Assembly: GCA_902791935.1 (NCBI GenBank)
Contig: CADAXQ010000014.1
Location: forward strand, 1-46,369
DNA from: an uncultured Erysipelotrichaceae bacterium
GTDB taxonomy: Bacteria; Bacillota_I; Bacilli_A; RFN20; CAG-826
Direction of reading: 5' to 3'
DNA length: 46,369 bases
Shown here: positions 17,435 through 25,325 of the stretch, piece by piece
How positions within the stretch are numbered: position 1 is the stretch's first letter
How the letters are laid out: every line of letters starts with the position of its first letter
Notes under the pieces: generated by a model
Seen by the model: the letters and a program-made list of their open reading frames with translations, nothing else
The model's database searches: none
What the model was told of the DNA's origin: nothing
Made by a program: the position numbers and the translations under genes

Positions 17435-18670
17435 TCACATTCCATCAGGGCTTGTCTTGTTTTGACCATCGCTTTCTTCGTCTTTGACGAAATATTCCAA
17501 GAAATAACGCTCATTTTGTTCGCGGACCGGCGCTTCTTCCCAATATTGTGACCATTGTCTTAGGCCAACGCCGATGGCCAATAATCCCGCAAAATGGAAG
17601 AGATAATAATTCAAGGTGATGGATTCGGCTGACAAGAGCGGCAATAGCGCCAAGGCGAGCGCCATCGCCACAAAGAGAATCCGTTCATAGGAAAGTTCAC
17701 TTCCAATGTGGTAGCCTTTCTCATTTAATATTTCGAAACCCCGTGTCGCTTCTTCGGCGCTGATGTCTGTGGAGAAGATTTCGTGCTCGGAGGTTTCGAT
17801 TTTCCGCTTGGCTTGTTCGATGCTAGTACCGATCCCGATGGATTTCGCAAGTAAATAGACGAGCATTCCCGCCACGGAAACGAAGAAATAGGGGCTGTTC
17901 CAACCAATCAAAATGGTTAAGGCGATGCTGATGGTCAAGGAAGAAAAGAGAGCGAACACGCCAGGAAACGCATTTTTCTTCCATTCCGAATATTGCAAAT
18001 AACGTTCTCTCCACTGCTCTTTTGGTCCGACGGCAACCCGTTTTAGCCAACGCTCGTCACATTGTTTCATCGCGTGGAATAAGAATCGCCTCGAAACAAT
18101 TTCCAAAATGCCATATAGGGCAAATAACAAGATGGAGACGAGATAATTTCCGTCGTCACGCACGAAATAGAATCCGGCAAACAAGGCAACGCACGCGAAA
18201 ACGCTAAGCAAAGAAGGAACGAGCCGTTGCGTCCAAGAAAATAATTTCGGCGCCCGATAAGGACATTTTTCATGCGACAACAATTCAACTTTGCCAAAAA
18301 CAAGGTCCCATTCCTCTTTTAGTTCTTCTCGCTTTACCCAGCGCGGCCCCAAGGCCGGATCGTAAAGCAGGACCTTCCGTTTCGTGGCCTTGGGGCAATA
18401 CACCAAATGGGAACCCTCTCTTCCCTTCAAAGAGAGGATCATAGGGAATTCTTTCGCGTCCATGATCGCTTCGGCATTTTCCGCGCGCATAAACGATAAT
18501 AGAACGCCTTCTTTGCTGGCTCGTTCTTCGAGCTGCTTCAGGCTGTAAGGCGGGTGACCGTCTAACGTCAAATACTGGTAGTTGCTTTGTTTCTGCAAAT
18601 CGCAGAGGACCATGCGGAGGACCGCCAGCCCACATCCGTGTTCGGATTCTTGATAAATTATTGTGCTCAT
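17435..18670 (-). CDS. C39-peptidase-like protein with six membrane spans, no ATPase domain
   Basis: A 411-residue protein. Residues 1-135 look like a C39 cysteine peptidase: Q7 and C13 in YQESEHGCGLAVLRM, H88 in GSHLVYC and D104 in YDPALGPRW, the expected Q-C-H-D set. Six hydrophobic segments follow at about 150-170, 176-195, 236-256, 260-280, 330-350 and 352-371, the count found in the membrane domain of ABC exporters. In known peptidase-containing exporters (LagD/ComA type, about 720 residues) an ATP-binding domain comes next. Here the protein ends about 40 residues after the sixth segment with no Walker motif. Function is unknown. It could be a membrane leader-peptide protease or a half-exporter using a separate ATPase. 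AGGA precedes the ATG at 18670. ybeY follows 12 bases on. Confidence 0.72.
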   Translation of the reverse strand: MSTIIYQESEHGCGLAVLRMVLCDLQKQSNYQYLTLDGHPPYSLKQLEERASKEGVLLSFMRAENAEAIMDAKEFPMILSLKGREGSHLVYCPKATKRKVLLYDPALGPRWVKREELKEEWDLVFGKVELLSHEKCPYRAPKLFSWTQRLVPSLLSVFACVALFAGFYFVRDDGNYLVSILLFALYGILEIVSRRFLFHAMKQCDERWLKRVAVGPKEQWRERYLQYSEWKKNAFPGVFALFSSLTISIALTILIGWNSPYFFVSVAGMLVYLLAKSIGIGTSIEQAKRKIETSEHEIFSTDISAEEATRGFEILNEKGYHIGSELSYERILFVAMALALALLPLLSAESITLNYYLFHFAGLLAIGVGLRQWSQYWEEAPVREQNERYFLEYFVKDEESDGQNKTSPDGM

Positions 18671-18715
18671 CAATTATTCCTAGACGGGTTTTTGAGGAAT
18701 GGGACAAAAAAGTTG

Positions 18716-18740
18716 AAAAAAAGCCTCCGTTTCCAGAGAC
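18716..18740 (-). terminator. Terminator after rpsU
   Basis: On the minus strand a six-pair stem GTCTCT/GGAGGC (with G-U pairs) and a six-base loop is followed by seven T. It lies just after the rpsU stop and separates it from the C39-like gene. Confidence 0.7.
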
Positions 18741-18747
18741 TTGTGGT

Positions 18748-18924
18748 TTACCACTTTTTACGACGAGCGAGCTCCGATTTCATCTTCCGCTTTAAGGAAG
18801 TGGGATAGAAGCATTCCCGTTTGCGGCATTCAAGAAGGATTCCGCTTTTGTTGACGTTGCGCTTCCACCGACGGACCGCATCATCGAGAGATTCACCCTC
18901 ACGGACAACAACTTTCACTGACAT
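18748..18924 (-). CDS. rpsU: 30S ribosomal protein S21
   Basis: A 58-residue S21 read from the raw sequence. It begins [20 protein letters not shown] and ends in a basic [10 protein letters not shown]21 helps 30S subunits recognise mRNA. GAAGGTG lies 8 bases before the ATG. A good promoter lies upstream. In Bacillus rpsU is followed by yqeY and phoH; neither is here. Confidence 0.96.
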   Translation of the reverse strand: MSVKVVVREGESLDDAVRRWKRNVNKSGILLECRKRECFYPTSLKRKMKSELARRKKW

Positions 18925-18959
18925 GACGTTTCACCTTCTTTCCGCAACACGCGAGAATT

Positions 18960-18987
18960 ATTTTAACGCATTCATGCTCGTTTGCAA
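18960..18987 (-). promoter_or_regulatory. rpsU promoter
   Basis: On the minus strand, TTGCAA (18982-18987), 16 bases, TAAAAT (18960-18965). The leader to the ATG would be roughly 30 bases and holds a ribosome binding site. Confidence 0.7.
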
Positions 18988-19038
18988 TTCTTTTTGGCGC
19001 GATTATTCCGAAAGCGAGGTTTCTAAGGTTTTCTGTGC

Positions 19039-19051
19039 TAAGATATGCCTA
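19039..19051 (+). promoter_or_regulatory. Leaderless promoter of the GT2 gene
   Basis: Extended -10 TGcTAAGAT (hexamer 19039-19044), six bases, then ATG at 19051. An in-frame ATG at 19045 overlaps the predicted promoter edge and would not be on the transcript. No ribosome binding site is seen. Confidence 0.55.
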
Positions 19052-20031
19052 TGTTGAAACCTGAAATCTCTCTCATTTTGCCCGTTTATCAAAACGAAAC
19101 GACGTTGCGGCGTGCCTTAGATAGCGTCTTTTCGCAAAAGACTGCCATTCCTTATGAGCTCGTCGCCGCCATCGATCCTTGTAAAGACAAGTCTTTGGAT
19201 ATCTTAAAAGAATATCAGGCAAAACATCCCGAAAATTTTGTCATTTTGGCGCCAGAAACTCGGCTTGGTAACGCAAAATGTCGGCAACTCGCGGTAGAAA
19301 AAGCACGGGGCGAGTATGTTGCATTCTTAGACGCCGACGATAAATTGCATCCTGATTTCTTTGAGAAAATGTATGCCGCCATCACAAAAAACAAAGCGGA
19401 TTTGGTGAGCTGCGCTTTCTATGTCGTCAAAGGACAAAAGAAAGAACGCCATTTTGTTTATCCATTCCGCCGCTCTGCTGTACTGAATCGAAAAGGTGGG
19501 CTTAATGCCTATTTCTCCGATGCTGCCTTGCGGGGGTTCATGTGGGCAAAACTATATCGCCGTTCCTTGTTCTTCGAAACCCCGACGATTGCGCTTCCTC
19601 ATCTTTCCGACATGTTTGAAGATCAATCGCTGAATACTGCACTTCTTGCCCATTGCCATAAAGTCGTCTTGCTTCGTAGCCCTCTTACCTATTATTACAA
19701 AAACATCCCTACCTCTCTTTCAAGTGTCAAACGACAAGACCGGGCCATGTGTCATCTCAGGGTCTTTGCTTTACAACGTTATTACTTTGAGCAAACGCAG
19801 GATCAAGAAGGTTTAAAGGCATGGAAGAAGCACATTTCCCGGGCCGATGAATCATTCCGTTACGATTGCCACGTCGATAAAAGAAACGGCGCTTCCCAAG
19901 TTTCTTTAAAAGAAGTCAAAGCGTTGTGGCACGTTATTACGGATTTAAAAAAGCCCCTTCCGGCCGAAGGAGCTTTAGCTGATTGGTTAAAAGCGGCGTA
20001 CGTTACTGATGTTTCTCGTGATAGAGATTAA
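19051..20031 (+). CDS. Family 2 glycosyltransferase
   Basis: A 326-residue GT-A fold inverting glycosyltransferase of the GT2 family. The N-terminus EISLILPVYQNETTLRRALDSV is the nucleotide-sugar-binding start, and FLDADDK carries the DxD metal site. A later MFEDQSL segment matches the ED(x)-type acceptor/base motif. No membrane segment is seen, so it acts in the cytoplasm or at the membrane surface. The acceptor is unknown; a surface glycan or glycolipid is plausible given the neighbouring GT4 gene. Its 3' end overlaps that convergent gene by 29 bases. Confidence 0.88.
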   Translation: MLKPEISLILPVYQNETTLRRALDSVFSQKTAIPYELVAAIDPCKDKSLDILKEYQAKHPENFVILAPETRLGNAKCRQLAVEKARGEYVAFLDADDKLHPDFFEKMYAAITKNKADLVSCAFYVVKGQKKERHFVYPFRRSAVLNRKGGLNAYFSDAALRGFMWAKLYRRSLFFETPTIALPHLSDMFEDQSLNTALLAHCHKVVLLRSPLTYYYKNIPTSLSSVKRQDRAMCHLRVFALQRYYFEQTQDQEGLKAWKKHISRADESFRYDCHVDKRNGASQVSLKEVKALWHVITDLKKPLPAEGALADWLKAAYVTDVSRDRD

Positions 20032-21028
20032 TCGCATCTTCATAAGCGCCTTTTAGTTGCTCCCCAATTTTGGTGAGTGACCGTTCTTGTGCCACGGCAT
20101 ACCCCGCATCAAGAATGGCTTGATTTTCACCATTTTTTAAGAATGCATCAATGGTTTTTACAAAATCATCGTTCGTTTTTCCAAAGTGGGCATTCACGCC
20201 ATCTTGGAGCCAAGGATGATAGACACCGATGTCACGGACGAGCAAAGGACAATGCGATGCCAAGGCTTCTAACACCACGATGCCTTCTGTTTCTTCGTAA
20301 GAGGGGAAGAATAGGCAAGTTGCAGTTTGATAGGCGCCATGAATCAGACGTCCTTTGACGTATCCTGGAAGAATGACGTTCGCAGGCTTGTGGCGGATGG
20401 CTTTTAAAATCTTTTCTTGCGTCAAGATGCCAGCCAAATGGCCAAACCAGAAGAATTTTACGTTTGGAAAATGCTTCGCCACCTCAAAATAATCCAAGAT
20501 ACCCTTCCGTTCAAACGGAAAACCAACGCCCATCACAAAAGGCTCGCCTTCTTTGAGGCCAAAGGTCTCACGAAACTCTTTTTGGGCTTCAAGGTCTTCT
20601 TGATATTCTTGGCAATCAATGCCGTTGGAAATCGCTACGACTTTTTTGTGGAACCCGTAACCGTCGATCAAATCCCGAGAATATGGTGTCGGGGTAATGA
20701 TATAGTCAGCACGCGAATACATATAACGGATTTGTCGGTCAAACGTCGGTTCGATCATTTTCCAACAACGGAACGAACGGCGGAAATCCTCATAAGTCGA
20801 GTGACCATGCACAATCACGGGAATCCCTTGTTTTTGACAATTCCGTAGCACCCGATGGGATTTGGCCCATAACGTGTTGATGTGCGCCAAATCAAAAGGA
20901 CCGTCTTTCGGATTTTCCGAAAAATCGATACCTGCCGATTTTAACGCACGCATCTGGTGGCTTCTTGCCCGCCCAATGCCGGAATTTTTAATGCCGTTTG
21001 CGTCTTCGAAATAGAGCAATACCCGCAT
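20003..21028 (-). CDS. Family 4 glycosyltransferase, possibly glycolipid-forming
   Basis: A 341-residue GT-B glycosyltransferase. The N-terminal pattern LLYFEDANGIKNSGIGRAR and the HGHSTYEDFRRSF segment resemble the diacylglycerol-glycolipid enzymes of Gram-positive bacteria (CpoA/LafB type) as I recall them. The C-terminal nucleotide-sugar site is EETEGIVVLEALA, the E-x7-E motif of retaining GT4 enzymes. A role adding a second sugar to a membrane glycolipid is an inference; other hexosyltransferase roles are possible. It starts 6 bases after the deoC stop and is likely co-transcribed with it. Its last 29 bases overlap the convergent GT2 gene. Confidence 0.82.
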   Translation of the reverse strand: MRVLLYFEDANGIKNSGIGRARSHQMRALKSAGIDFSENPKDGPFDLAHINTLWAKSHRVLRNCQKQGIPVIVHGHSTYEDFRRSFRCWKMIEPTFDRQIRYMYSRADYIITPTPYSRDLIDGYGFHKKVVAISNGIDCQEYQEDLEAQKEFRETFGLKEGEPFVMGVGFPFERKGILDYFEVAKHFPNVKFFWFGHLAGILTQEKILKAIRHKPANVILPGYVKGRLIHGAYQTATCLFFPSYEETEGIVVLEALASHCPLLVRDIGVYHPWLQDGVNAHFGKTNDDFVKTIDAFLKNGENQAILDAGYAVAQERSLTKIGEQLKGAYEDAINLYHEKHQ

Positions 21029-21034
21029 GGATTT

Positions 21035-21688
21035 TTATGCCTTTTTCGCTTGTTTCATGATTTCGACCGAATGAGAGCAGCCAATGCGGTTTGCCCCCGC
21101 GCGAATCATGTCTTCTACGTCTTGATAAGTATGGATGCCACCGGCGGCTTTGACACCCATTGTGGTCCCAACGGCTTTTCGCATTAAAGCAACATCATGC
21201 GCCGTAGCGCCACTTTTGCCAAAACCAGTCGAGGTTTTCACAAAGTCCGCTCCCGCCTGCTTCGCACAAAGGCAACCTTTCACTTTCTCTTCGTCCGTTA
21301 AGTAACAGCATTCCAAAATCACTTTCAGCACACGGCCGCCAACAGCATCTTTCACCGCACGGATTTCGTTCTTCACAAAATCGAGATCGCCGCGTTTTAA
21401 AGCGGGGACATTTAAAACCATGTCCACTTCATCCGCGCCCATTTTTACGGCATCCCCAGCTTCATAAACCTTTGCTGCCGGGCTCATTTGGCCTAAAGGG
21501 AAACCAATGACGGTACATACCTTGACACCGCTTCCTTCTAATAATTTCTTGGCGACTGGAACATAATAAGGATTCACGCATACGCTCATGAAACGATATT
21601 GTTTCGCTTCTTCGCAAAGTTTTTGAATGGCTTCATACGAAGCATCCGCGGCCAATAAGGTGTGGTCAAAGAATTTATTGATATCCAT
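21035..21688 (-). CDS. deoC: Deoxyribose-phosphate aldolase
   Basis: A 217-residue class I aldolase that splits 2-deoxyribose-5-phosphate to glyceraldehyde-3-phosphate and acetaldehyde in nucleoside salvage. The Schiff-base lysine is K151 in DFVKTSTGFG, the second active-site lysine is K180 in GVKAAGGI, and the Asp is D89 in DEVDMVLN. AGAGGA lies 6 bases before the ATG. It sits inside a perfect dyad ATCCTCT-T-AGAGGAT (21694-21708). TAAAAT at 21707-21712 is the likely -10. Confidence 0.96.
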   Translation of the reverse strand: MDINKFFDHTLLAADASYEAIQKLCEEAKQYRFMSVCVNPYYVPVAKKLLEGSGVKVCTVIGFPLGQMSPAAKVYEAGDAVKMGADEVDMVLNVPALKRGDLDFVKNEIRAVKDAVGGRVLKVILECCYLTDEEKVKGCLCAKQAGADFVKTSTGFGKSGATAHDVALMRKAVGTTMGVKAAGGIHTYQDVEDMIRAGANRIGCSHSVEIMKQAKKA

Positions 21689-21693
21689 AAGTT

Positions 21694-21712
21694 ATCCTCT
21701 AAGAGGATTTTA
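21694..21712 (-). promoter_or_regulatory. deoC -10 box and ribosome-site palindrome
   Basis: TAAAAT (21707-21712, minus strand) places the transcript start near 21700. A 15-base palindrome (21694-21708) covers the start region and the ribosome binding site, so it could be an operator or simply symmetric by chance. Confidence 0.45.
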
Positions 21713-21729
21713 CCCTTTCTGAAAAGAAA

Positions 21730-21760
21730 GAAAAAGGGAAGGCATTACCTTCCCTCTTTC
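21730..21760 (-). terminator. Terminator after rpmF
   Basis: On the minus strand a seven-base perfect stem GGGAAGG/CCTTCCC (arms at 21748-21754 and 21736-21742, five-base loop) is followed by TTTTTCTTT. It lies directly downstream of rpmF. Confidence 0.88.
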
Positions 21761-21769
21761 GTGATCACT

Positions 21770-21958
21770 TTATTTCTCTTTCGCGGCTTTGGCGATGACT
21801 TGTTTGCCATCGTAATAACCACATTCTGGGCAAACGCGATGCGGTTTAATCATTGCGCCACAATGTGGGCATTCAACCATCGTCGGTTGCTTGAGATAGA
21901 AATGCGTTCTCCGAAGGCGCTTCGCGGTCTTCGATGTTCTTCTTTGCGGGACTGCCAT
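21770..21958 (-). CDS. rpmF: 50S ribosomal protein L32
   Basis: A 62-residue L32, beginning [19 protein letters not shown]. The zinc-ribbon cysteine pairs are CPHC and CPEC. GGGGGAG lies 8 bases before the ATG. It is a single-gene transcript with its own near-consensus promoter and terminator. Confidence 0.96.
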   Translation of the reverse strand: MAVPQRRTSKTAKRLRRTHFYLKQPTMVECPHCGAMIKPHRVCPECGYYDGKQVIAKAAKEK

Positions 21959-21987
21959 AGTTTTTTCTCCCCCTTAAAACGTTGAAT

Positions 21988-22015
21988 ATTATAGGCGATG
22001 AAAAAGGGACGTCAA
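21988..22015 (-). promoter_or_regulatory. Strong rpmF promoter
   Basis: Minus strand TTGACG (22010-22015), 16 bases, TATAAT (21988-21993). It is one of the two best sigma-A-type promoters in the window. Confidence 0.85.
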
Positions 22016-22026
22016 CGCTTTTTTGT

Positions 22027-22095
22027 ACAATGTCAAAAAAATACGAGATTGTTACGATTCCTTCGTAGAAAATATTGGTTTAAACAATGTCAAAA
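22027..22095. repeat. Pair of 12-base direct repeats
   Basis: ACAATGTCAAAA occurs at 22027-22038 and 22084-22095, 57 bases apart, flanking the stretch between the mtaB stop and the rpmF promoter. There is no known role. A weak TACGA/TCGTA dyad and an A/T run lie between them and may end mtaB transcription. Confidence 0.5.
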
Positions 22096-22098
22096 GTC

Positions 22099-23385
22099 TT
22101 AGTTTTCTTCCATGACTACCGCTGGACTATAGGAAATGGGGATGATTTTGCCTTTCTTCGGCTCTGTATAAGGCACTTTTACCAGTAAGAAATTCGAGGT
22201 GTGGCCTAAGGAATAGCCTTTTTCGGGAAGATCTTCTTCGAATAACACAGGCAACGTCTGGCCAAAGAAACGAGAACGATACGTTTCCTGAAGTTGCTTA
22301 GAAACGCCAAGAAGTTCTTCGACTCTTCGCTTTTTGATCTTCGGATCAAGATCTGGCAACGTTGCCGCATAAGTTCCTTTTCGCGCCGAGAACGGGAAAA
22401 CATGAAGCATGGCTAATTGACAGTCTTGCACAAAACGAACGGTTTCTTGCCATTCCTCTTCCGTTTCTCCCGGATAGCCGGCAATGACGTCCGTGGTAAT
22501 CGCGATATCGGGGCGAATTTCGCGGATTTTCGCTAACGTAGAACGATATAACGCGGCATCATAGGGCCGTTTCATGCGTTTTAGGACGGAAGACGAACCG
22601 CTTTGAAGTGACAAATGAAGATGCAATGCAAACGCAGGGAAATCGCGAATCACGGATAAGAAAGCATCATCGATTTCGGAAGGATTCAAAGAAGAAACCC
22701 GGAGTCGCGGCAACGTAGGGTTATCCGTTAAGATATCGCGCAATAAATTTCCTAAACGATAGGAACCATCGCCTAAATCCAGGCCATAGAAACCAATTTC
22801 CACGCCGGAAATCACGATTTCTTGGCAACCTTCTTCAACGAGGCGCTTCGCTTCCCGTAAGACGTCTTCTTTGGCTCTGCTTCTCGAATTCCCGCGTAAG
22901 AAAGGAATGATGCAATACGAGCAAAAATGATTGCAACCGTCTTGGATTTTAAGATAAGCACGCGTGTGGTCCGTCAAGGCAAATGCCCCATATTCTTCGT
23001 AAGATTCGTGGCGCGTATCGCGGTCTAAAATCACAAGGGGTTGATGATCATGCAAAAAACGTTGAACCAACGTGGGCACTTCTCCACGATGTGAAGTTCC
23101 AAGCACGATGTCGGCACCTAAGGAAGCCGCTTCTTGCGCGTGCCCTTGGGAATAGCAACCCATCACCACCAATACGGCATGTGGCGAAAGCCGTCTAAAT
23201 TTTCTTAGATGTTGCCTTGACTTTTGATCGGCCGTTGCCGTGACAGAACACGTATTTAAAACGATGATGTCTGCTGCTTCGACTTGCCTTGTCTCCGTAT
23301 CACCGTTTTTCTCGAACGTCTCGCGAAGCAAGTCATTCTCGTAGGCGTTTACTTTGCAACCGAGTGAGAACAAAAAGAACTTCAT
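22099..23385 (-). CDS. mtaB: tRNA t6A37 methylthiotransferase
   Basis: A 428-residue radical-SAM methylthiotransferase of the MtaB (YqeV) subfamily. It turns t6A37 into ms2t6A in ANN-reading tRNAs. The N-terminal MTTase domain carries cluster cysteines C10, C46 and C77. The radical SAM motif is C151, C155, C158 in CNHFCSYC. A short TRAM-like C-terminal domain ends the protein. The start overlaps the stop of the unknown 262-residue protein by four bases. Confidence 0.95.
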   Translation of the reverse strand: MKFFLFSLGCKVNAYENDLLRETFEKNGDTETRQVEAADIIVLNTCSVTATADQKSRQHLRKFRRLSPHAVLVVMGCYSQGHAQEAASLGADIVLGTSHRGEVPTLVQRFLHDHQPLVILDRDTRHESYEEYGAFALTDHTRAYLKIQDGCNHFCSYCIIPFLRGNSRSRAKEDVLREAKRLVEEGCQEIVISGVEIGFYGLDLGDGSYRLGNLLRDILTDNPTLPRLRVSSLNPSEIDDAFLSVIRDFPAFALHLHLSLQSGSSSVLKRMKRPYDAALYRSTLAKIREIRPDIAITTDVIAGYPGETEEEWQETVRFVQDCQLAMLHVFPFSARKGTYAATLPDLDPKIKKRRVEELLGVSKQLQETYRSRFFGQTLPVLFEEDLPEKGYSLGHTSNFLLVKVPYTEPKKGKIIPISYSPAVVMEEN

Positions 23386-24170
23386 TGCGGAATCCTCTTT
23401 TCTCTTTGACGGGCCGCCTTCGCGTCTTTCGCGTGGATTTTTTCAATTAAGTGAGCGGAAATGAGGTTCCCTTCTTGCAAAGCTTGTAACATGCCTTCGC
23501 GGTCATTCGCGAAATAACGGTCGGCCACTTTGGCAAGGCGTGGCATTAAATGGGTTAAAATCGGGCGTTCGATGCCACGGTCAAACAAACAAAGCTTCGC
23601 GTCTAATCGCCCTTCATCGTTCACAAAATAAAGACAAGAGGCATCAAAATCATATAAAGCCGCGCATTCCTCGGTCTTTCGGACCAAAACTAAACTTGTG
23701 AAATAGGAGATAAACGCAGAATAGCCATAATAGTCGAACGGATCGATCATCATGTCTTCGTAATCTTTCACAATCGCGGAATACGGCGCTTCTAAAAGCT
23801 TTTGGAAGTCTTTCGTATAAAGCGCGGCAATGGAAGAAGGAAACACGGGCACGTAGATTTTTTCGTCATGCCAATCCAAATAAGGAAGATTGGCCATGCC
23901 ATCTCGCATGAAATTGGATAAGGAGACGGCAATTTCAGCTTTGCCCTTTTCATAGGTTTTTAACAAACGTTCGATGGTGGCTTTGTTTTCTAAGGCACGG
24001 AGAATGACGTTTCCGCAAACGATGCCAAAGGAATCCGTCGGGTTCATCAAGTAATGGAACGACTCTAATTCATTGAGACGATAAGAATTTTCGTTGTAAT
24101 AAAGTTGCTCCGGACCATGAGAAAAAACGGTGGGGCGTTGTTCGTTTTGAAGGATTTCGTAAAGTGTCAT
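23382..24170 (-). CDS. Unrecognised conserved-context protein (262 residues)
   Basis: I do not recognise this family. The protein has no signal peptide, membrane segment or cysteine cluster. It is rich in Tyr, Phe, Asp and Glu, with a basic last ~20 residues. Possible landmarks are NPTDSFGIVCGNVI near 43-56, a tyrosine-rich centre around 140-155 (DPFDYYGYSAFISYF), and a YDFDASCLYFVNDEGRLDAKL strand-like stretch. It is coupled by ATGA overlaps to rsmE before it and mtaB after it. In Bacillus the genes around here (prmA, rsmE, mtaB) modify ribosomes and tRNA. A link to RNA modification or translation is guilt by association only. It does not resemble the missing prmA. Confidence 0.8.
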   Translation of the reverse strand: MTLYEILQNEQRPTVFSHGPEQLYYNENSYRLNELESFHYLMNPTDSFGIVCGNVILRALENKATIERLLKTYEKGKAEIAVSLSNFMRDGMANLPYLDWHDEKIYVPVFPSSIAALYTKDFQKLLEAPYSAIVKDYEDMMIDPFDYYGYSAFISYFTSLVLVRKTEECAALYDFDASCLYFVNDEGRLDAKLCLFDRGIERPILTHLMPRLAKVADRYFANDREGMLQALQEGNLISAHLIEKIHAKDAKAARQREKRIPQ

Positions 24171-24886
24171 TTTCGTTCCTCCAAAAATGCAAACACCGAA
24201 GCCAAATATAACGAGGCCGTTTCGGCGCGGAGAATTCTTCTTCCGAGCGATACGGAAGTCCAGCCTTTATTAACCGCTTCTTTGGCCTCTTCTGGAGAAA
24301 ATCCACCTTCAGGGCCCACCATGCAAAGCGCCGTTTCCCCAGGCTTCACGCTGGCAAACGCTTCGGGTAGATTAAATGTCCCATCGGCTAAATTTTCATA
24401 GGCGAAGAAATGATGATCCGCTGGATAAGCTAATGTTTGTGCGAACGATAAAATCGGAGAAAGACTCGGTACCGTGAGTCTTTTTGACTGACTCGCAGCC
24501 CCCGCAACAATCTTTTGATAACGGGCAAAGCGCTTTTCTTTCTCTTTTTCTTCGAGCCGAATGATGCAACGGGAAGAAATAAACGGGACAAATGCGCTGG
24601 CCCCAAGCTCTGTGCCTTTCATTAACACGAGTTCATCGTGGCCACCTTTTAATAAAGAAAAGGCCAGCACAAGCTTGGCAGGGAGTTCACCATTTCGTTC
24701 TAGGGGGCGAACAATTGTCAATCGACACGGATTTAACGAGACCACTTTGGTCAAGAAAAGATCGCCTTCATCCACCACTTCAACCTCCATCCCGACTTCG
24801 GCACGAAGGACGTGAAGAAGATGATGCTCATCTTCGGGTGTCAAAAAGACGTCATTCCCATTCCGTGAGGCGAAAAAACGTTCCAT
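24167..24886 (-). CDS. rsmE: 16S rRNA (uracil-1498-N3)-methyltransferase
   Basis: A 239-residue SPOUT-class methyltransferase that makes m3U1498 in 16S rRNA. The N-terminal PUA-like part (MERFFASRNGNDVFLTPED) is followed by the knotted domain with MVGPEGGFSPEEA and LGRRILRAETA. The start is set at 24886, four bases after the stop of the upstream TM2 gene. An in-frame ATG at 24916 would overlap that gene. A 7-base hairpin (AACGGAG/CTCCGTT) just before 24886 leaves no open ribosome binding site, so re-initiation from the upstream gene is likely. Confidence 0.94.
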   Translation of the reverse strand: MERFFASRNGNDVFLTPEDEHHLLHVLRAEVGMEVEVVDEGDLFLTKVVSLNPCRLTIVRPLERNGELPAKLVLAFSLLKGGHDELVLMKGTELGASAFVPFISSRCIIRLEEKEKEKRFARYQKIVAGAASQSKRLTVPSLSPILSFAQTLAYPADHHFFAYENLADGTFNLPEAFASVKPGETALCMVGPEGGFSPEEAKEAVNKGWTSVSLGRRILRAETASLYLASVFAFLEERK

Positions 24887-24890
24887 AAGG

Positions 24891-25325
24891 TTAACGGAGG
24901 AACACTCCGTTCGCATCCGTTAAAGAGTCATGCGCAAAATAATAGATGGATACGCCCATGGCAACAAGCCATAAGGCAAAGAAAGGAATGAGATAGCCCC
25001 AGAATCCTAACGGGGTTAAGAAGCAAAGCACGGATCCTAATCCTCCGATGACCGCTAATGTCACAAGTAATTCAATGAGGCCGCGCTTCTGGTAACCTAA
25101 ATAGAAGGAATGGACACCGAATTCGCCCACAAAAAGGCAAAGCAAAGCCGTCACTAAACGGGATTTGCTCCGATAAAGCTTTTGATCTTTGCCCATGGTA
25201 TTTAAGAAGCTCGTAACGTCTTTCGTCTCATAATTATCCGCAATGGGATTCGGCGTACCGCAATAAGGGCAAATATCGCGGTCGAATTTAGAAATCGTAC
25301 GGTGGCAGTTTCGACAAATTGGCAT
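24891..25325 (-). CDS. Zinc-ribbon plus TM2-domain membrane protein
   Basis: A 144-residue protein. The N-terminus has CRNC and CPYC pairs (C4, C7, C19, C22) of a small zinc ribbon. Residues around 60-125 form a TM2 domain: two or three membrane spans with the signature VGEFGVHSFYLGYQKRGLIELL. TM2 proteins are widespread in Bacillota and their function is not settled. It leads the operon TM2-rsmE-unknown-mtaB. Its promoter looks leaderless. Confidence 0.88.
   Translation of the reverse strand: MPICRNCHRTISKFDRDICPYCGTPNPIADNYETKDVTSFLNTMGKDQKLYRSKSRLVTALLCLFVGEFGVHSFYLGYQKRGLIELLVTLAVIGGLGSVLCFLTPLGFWGYLIPFFALWLVAMGVSIYYFAHDSLTDANGVFLR

Noticed and set aside
24887..24916. Upstream start of rsmE at 24916
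   Set aside because: The extra ten residues do not fit the conserved MERFF beginning and would overlap the TM2 gene without a ribosome site; kept only as an alternative.
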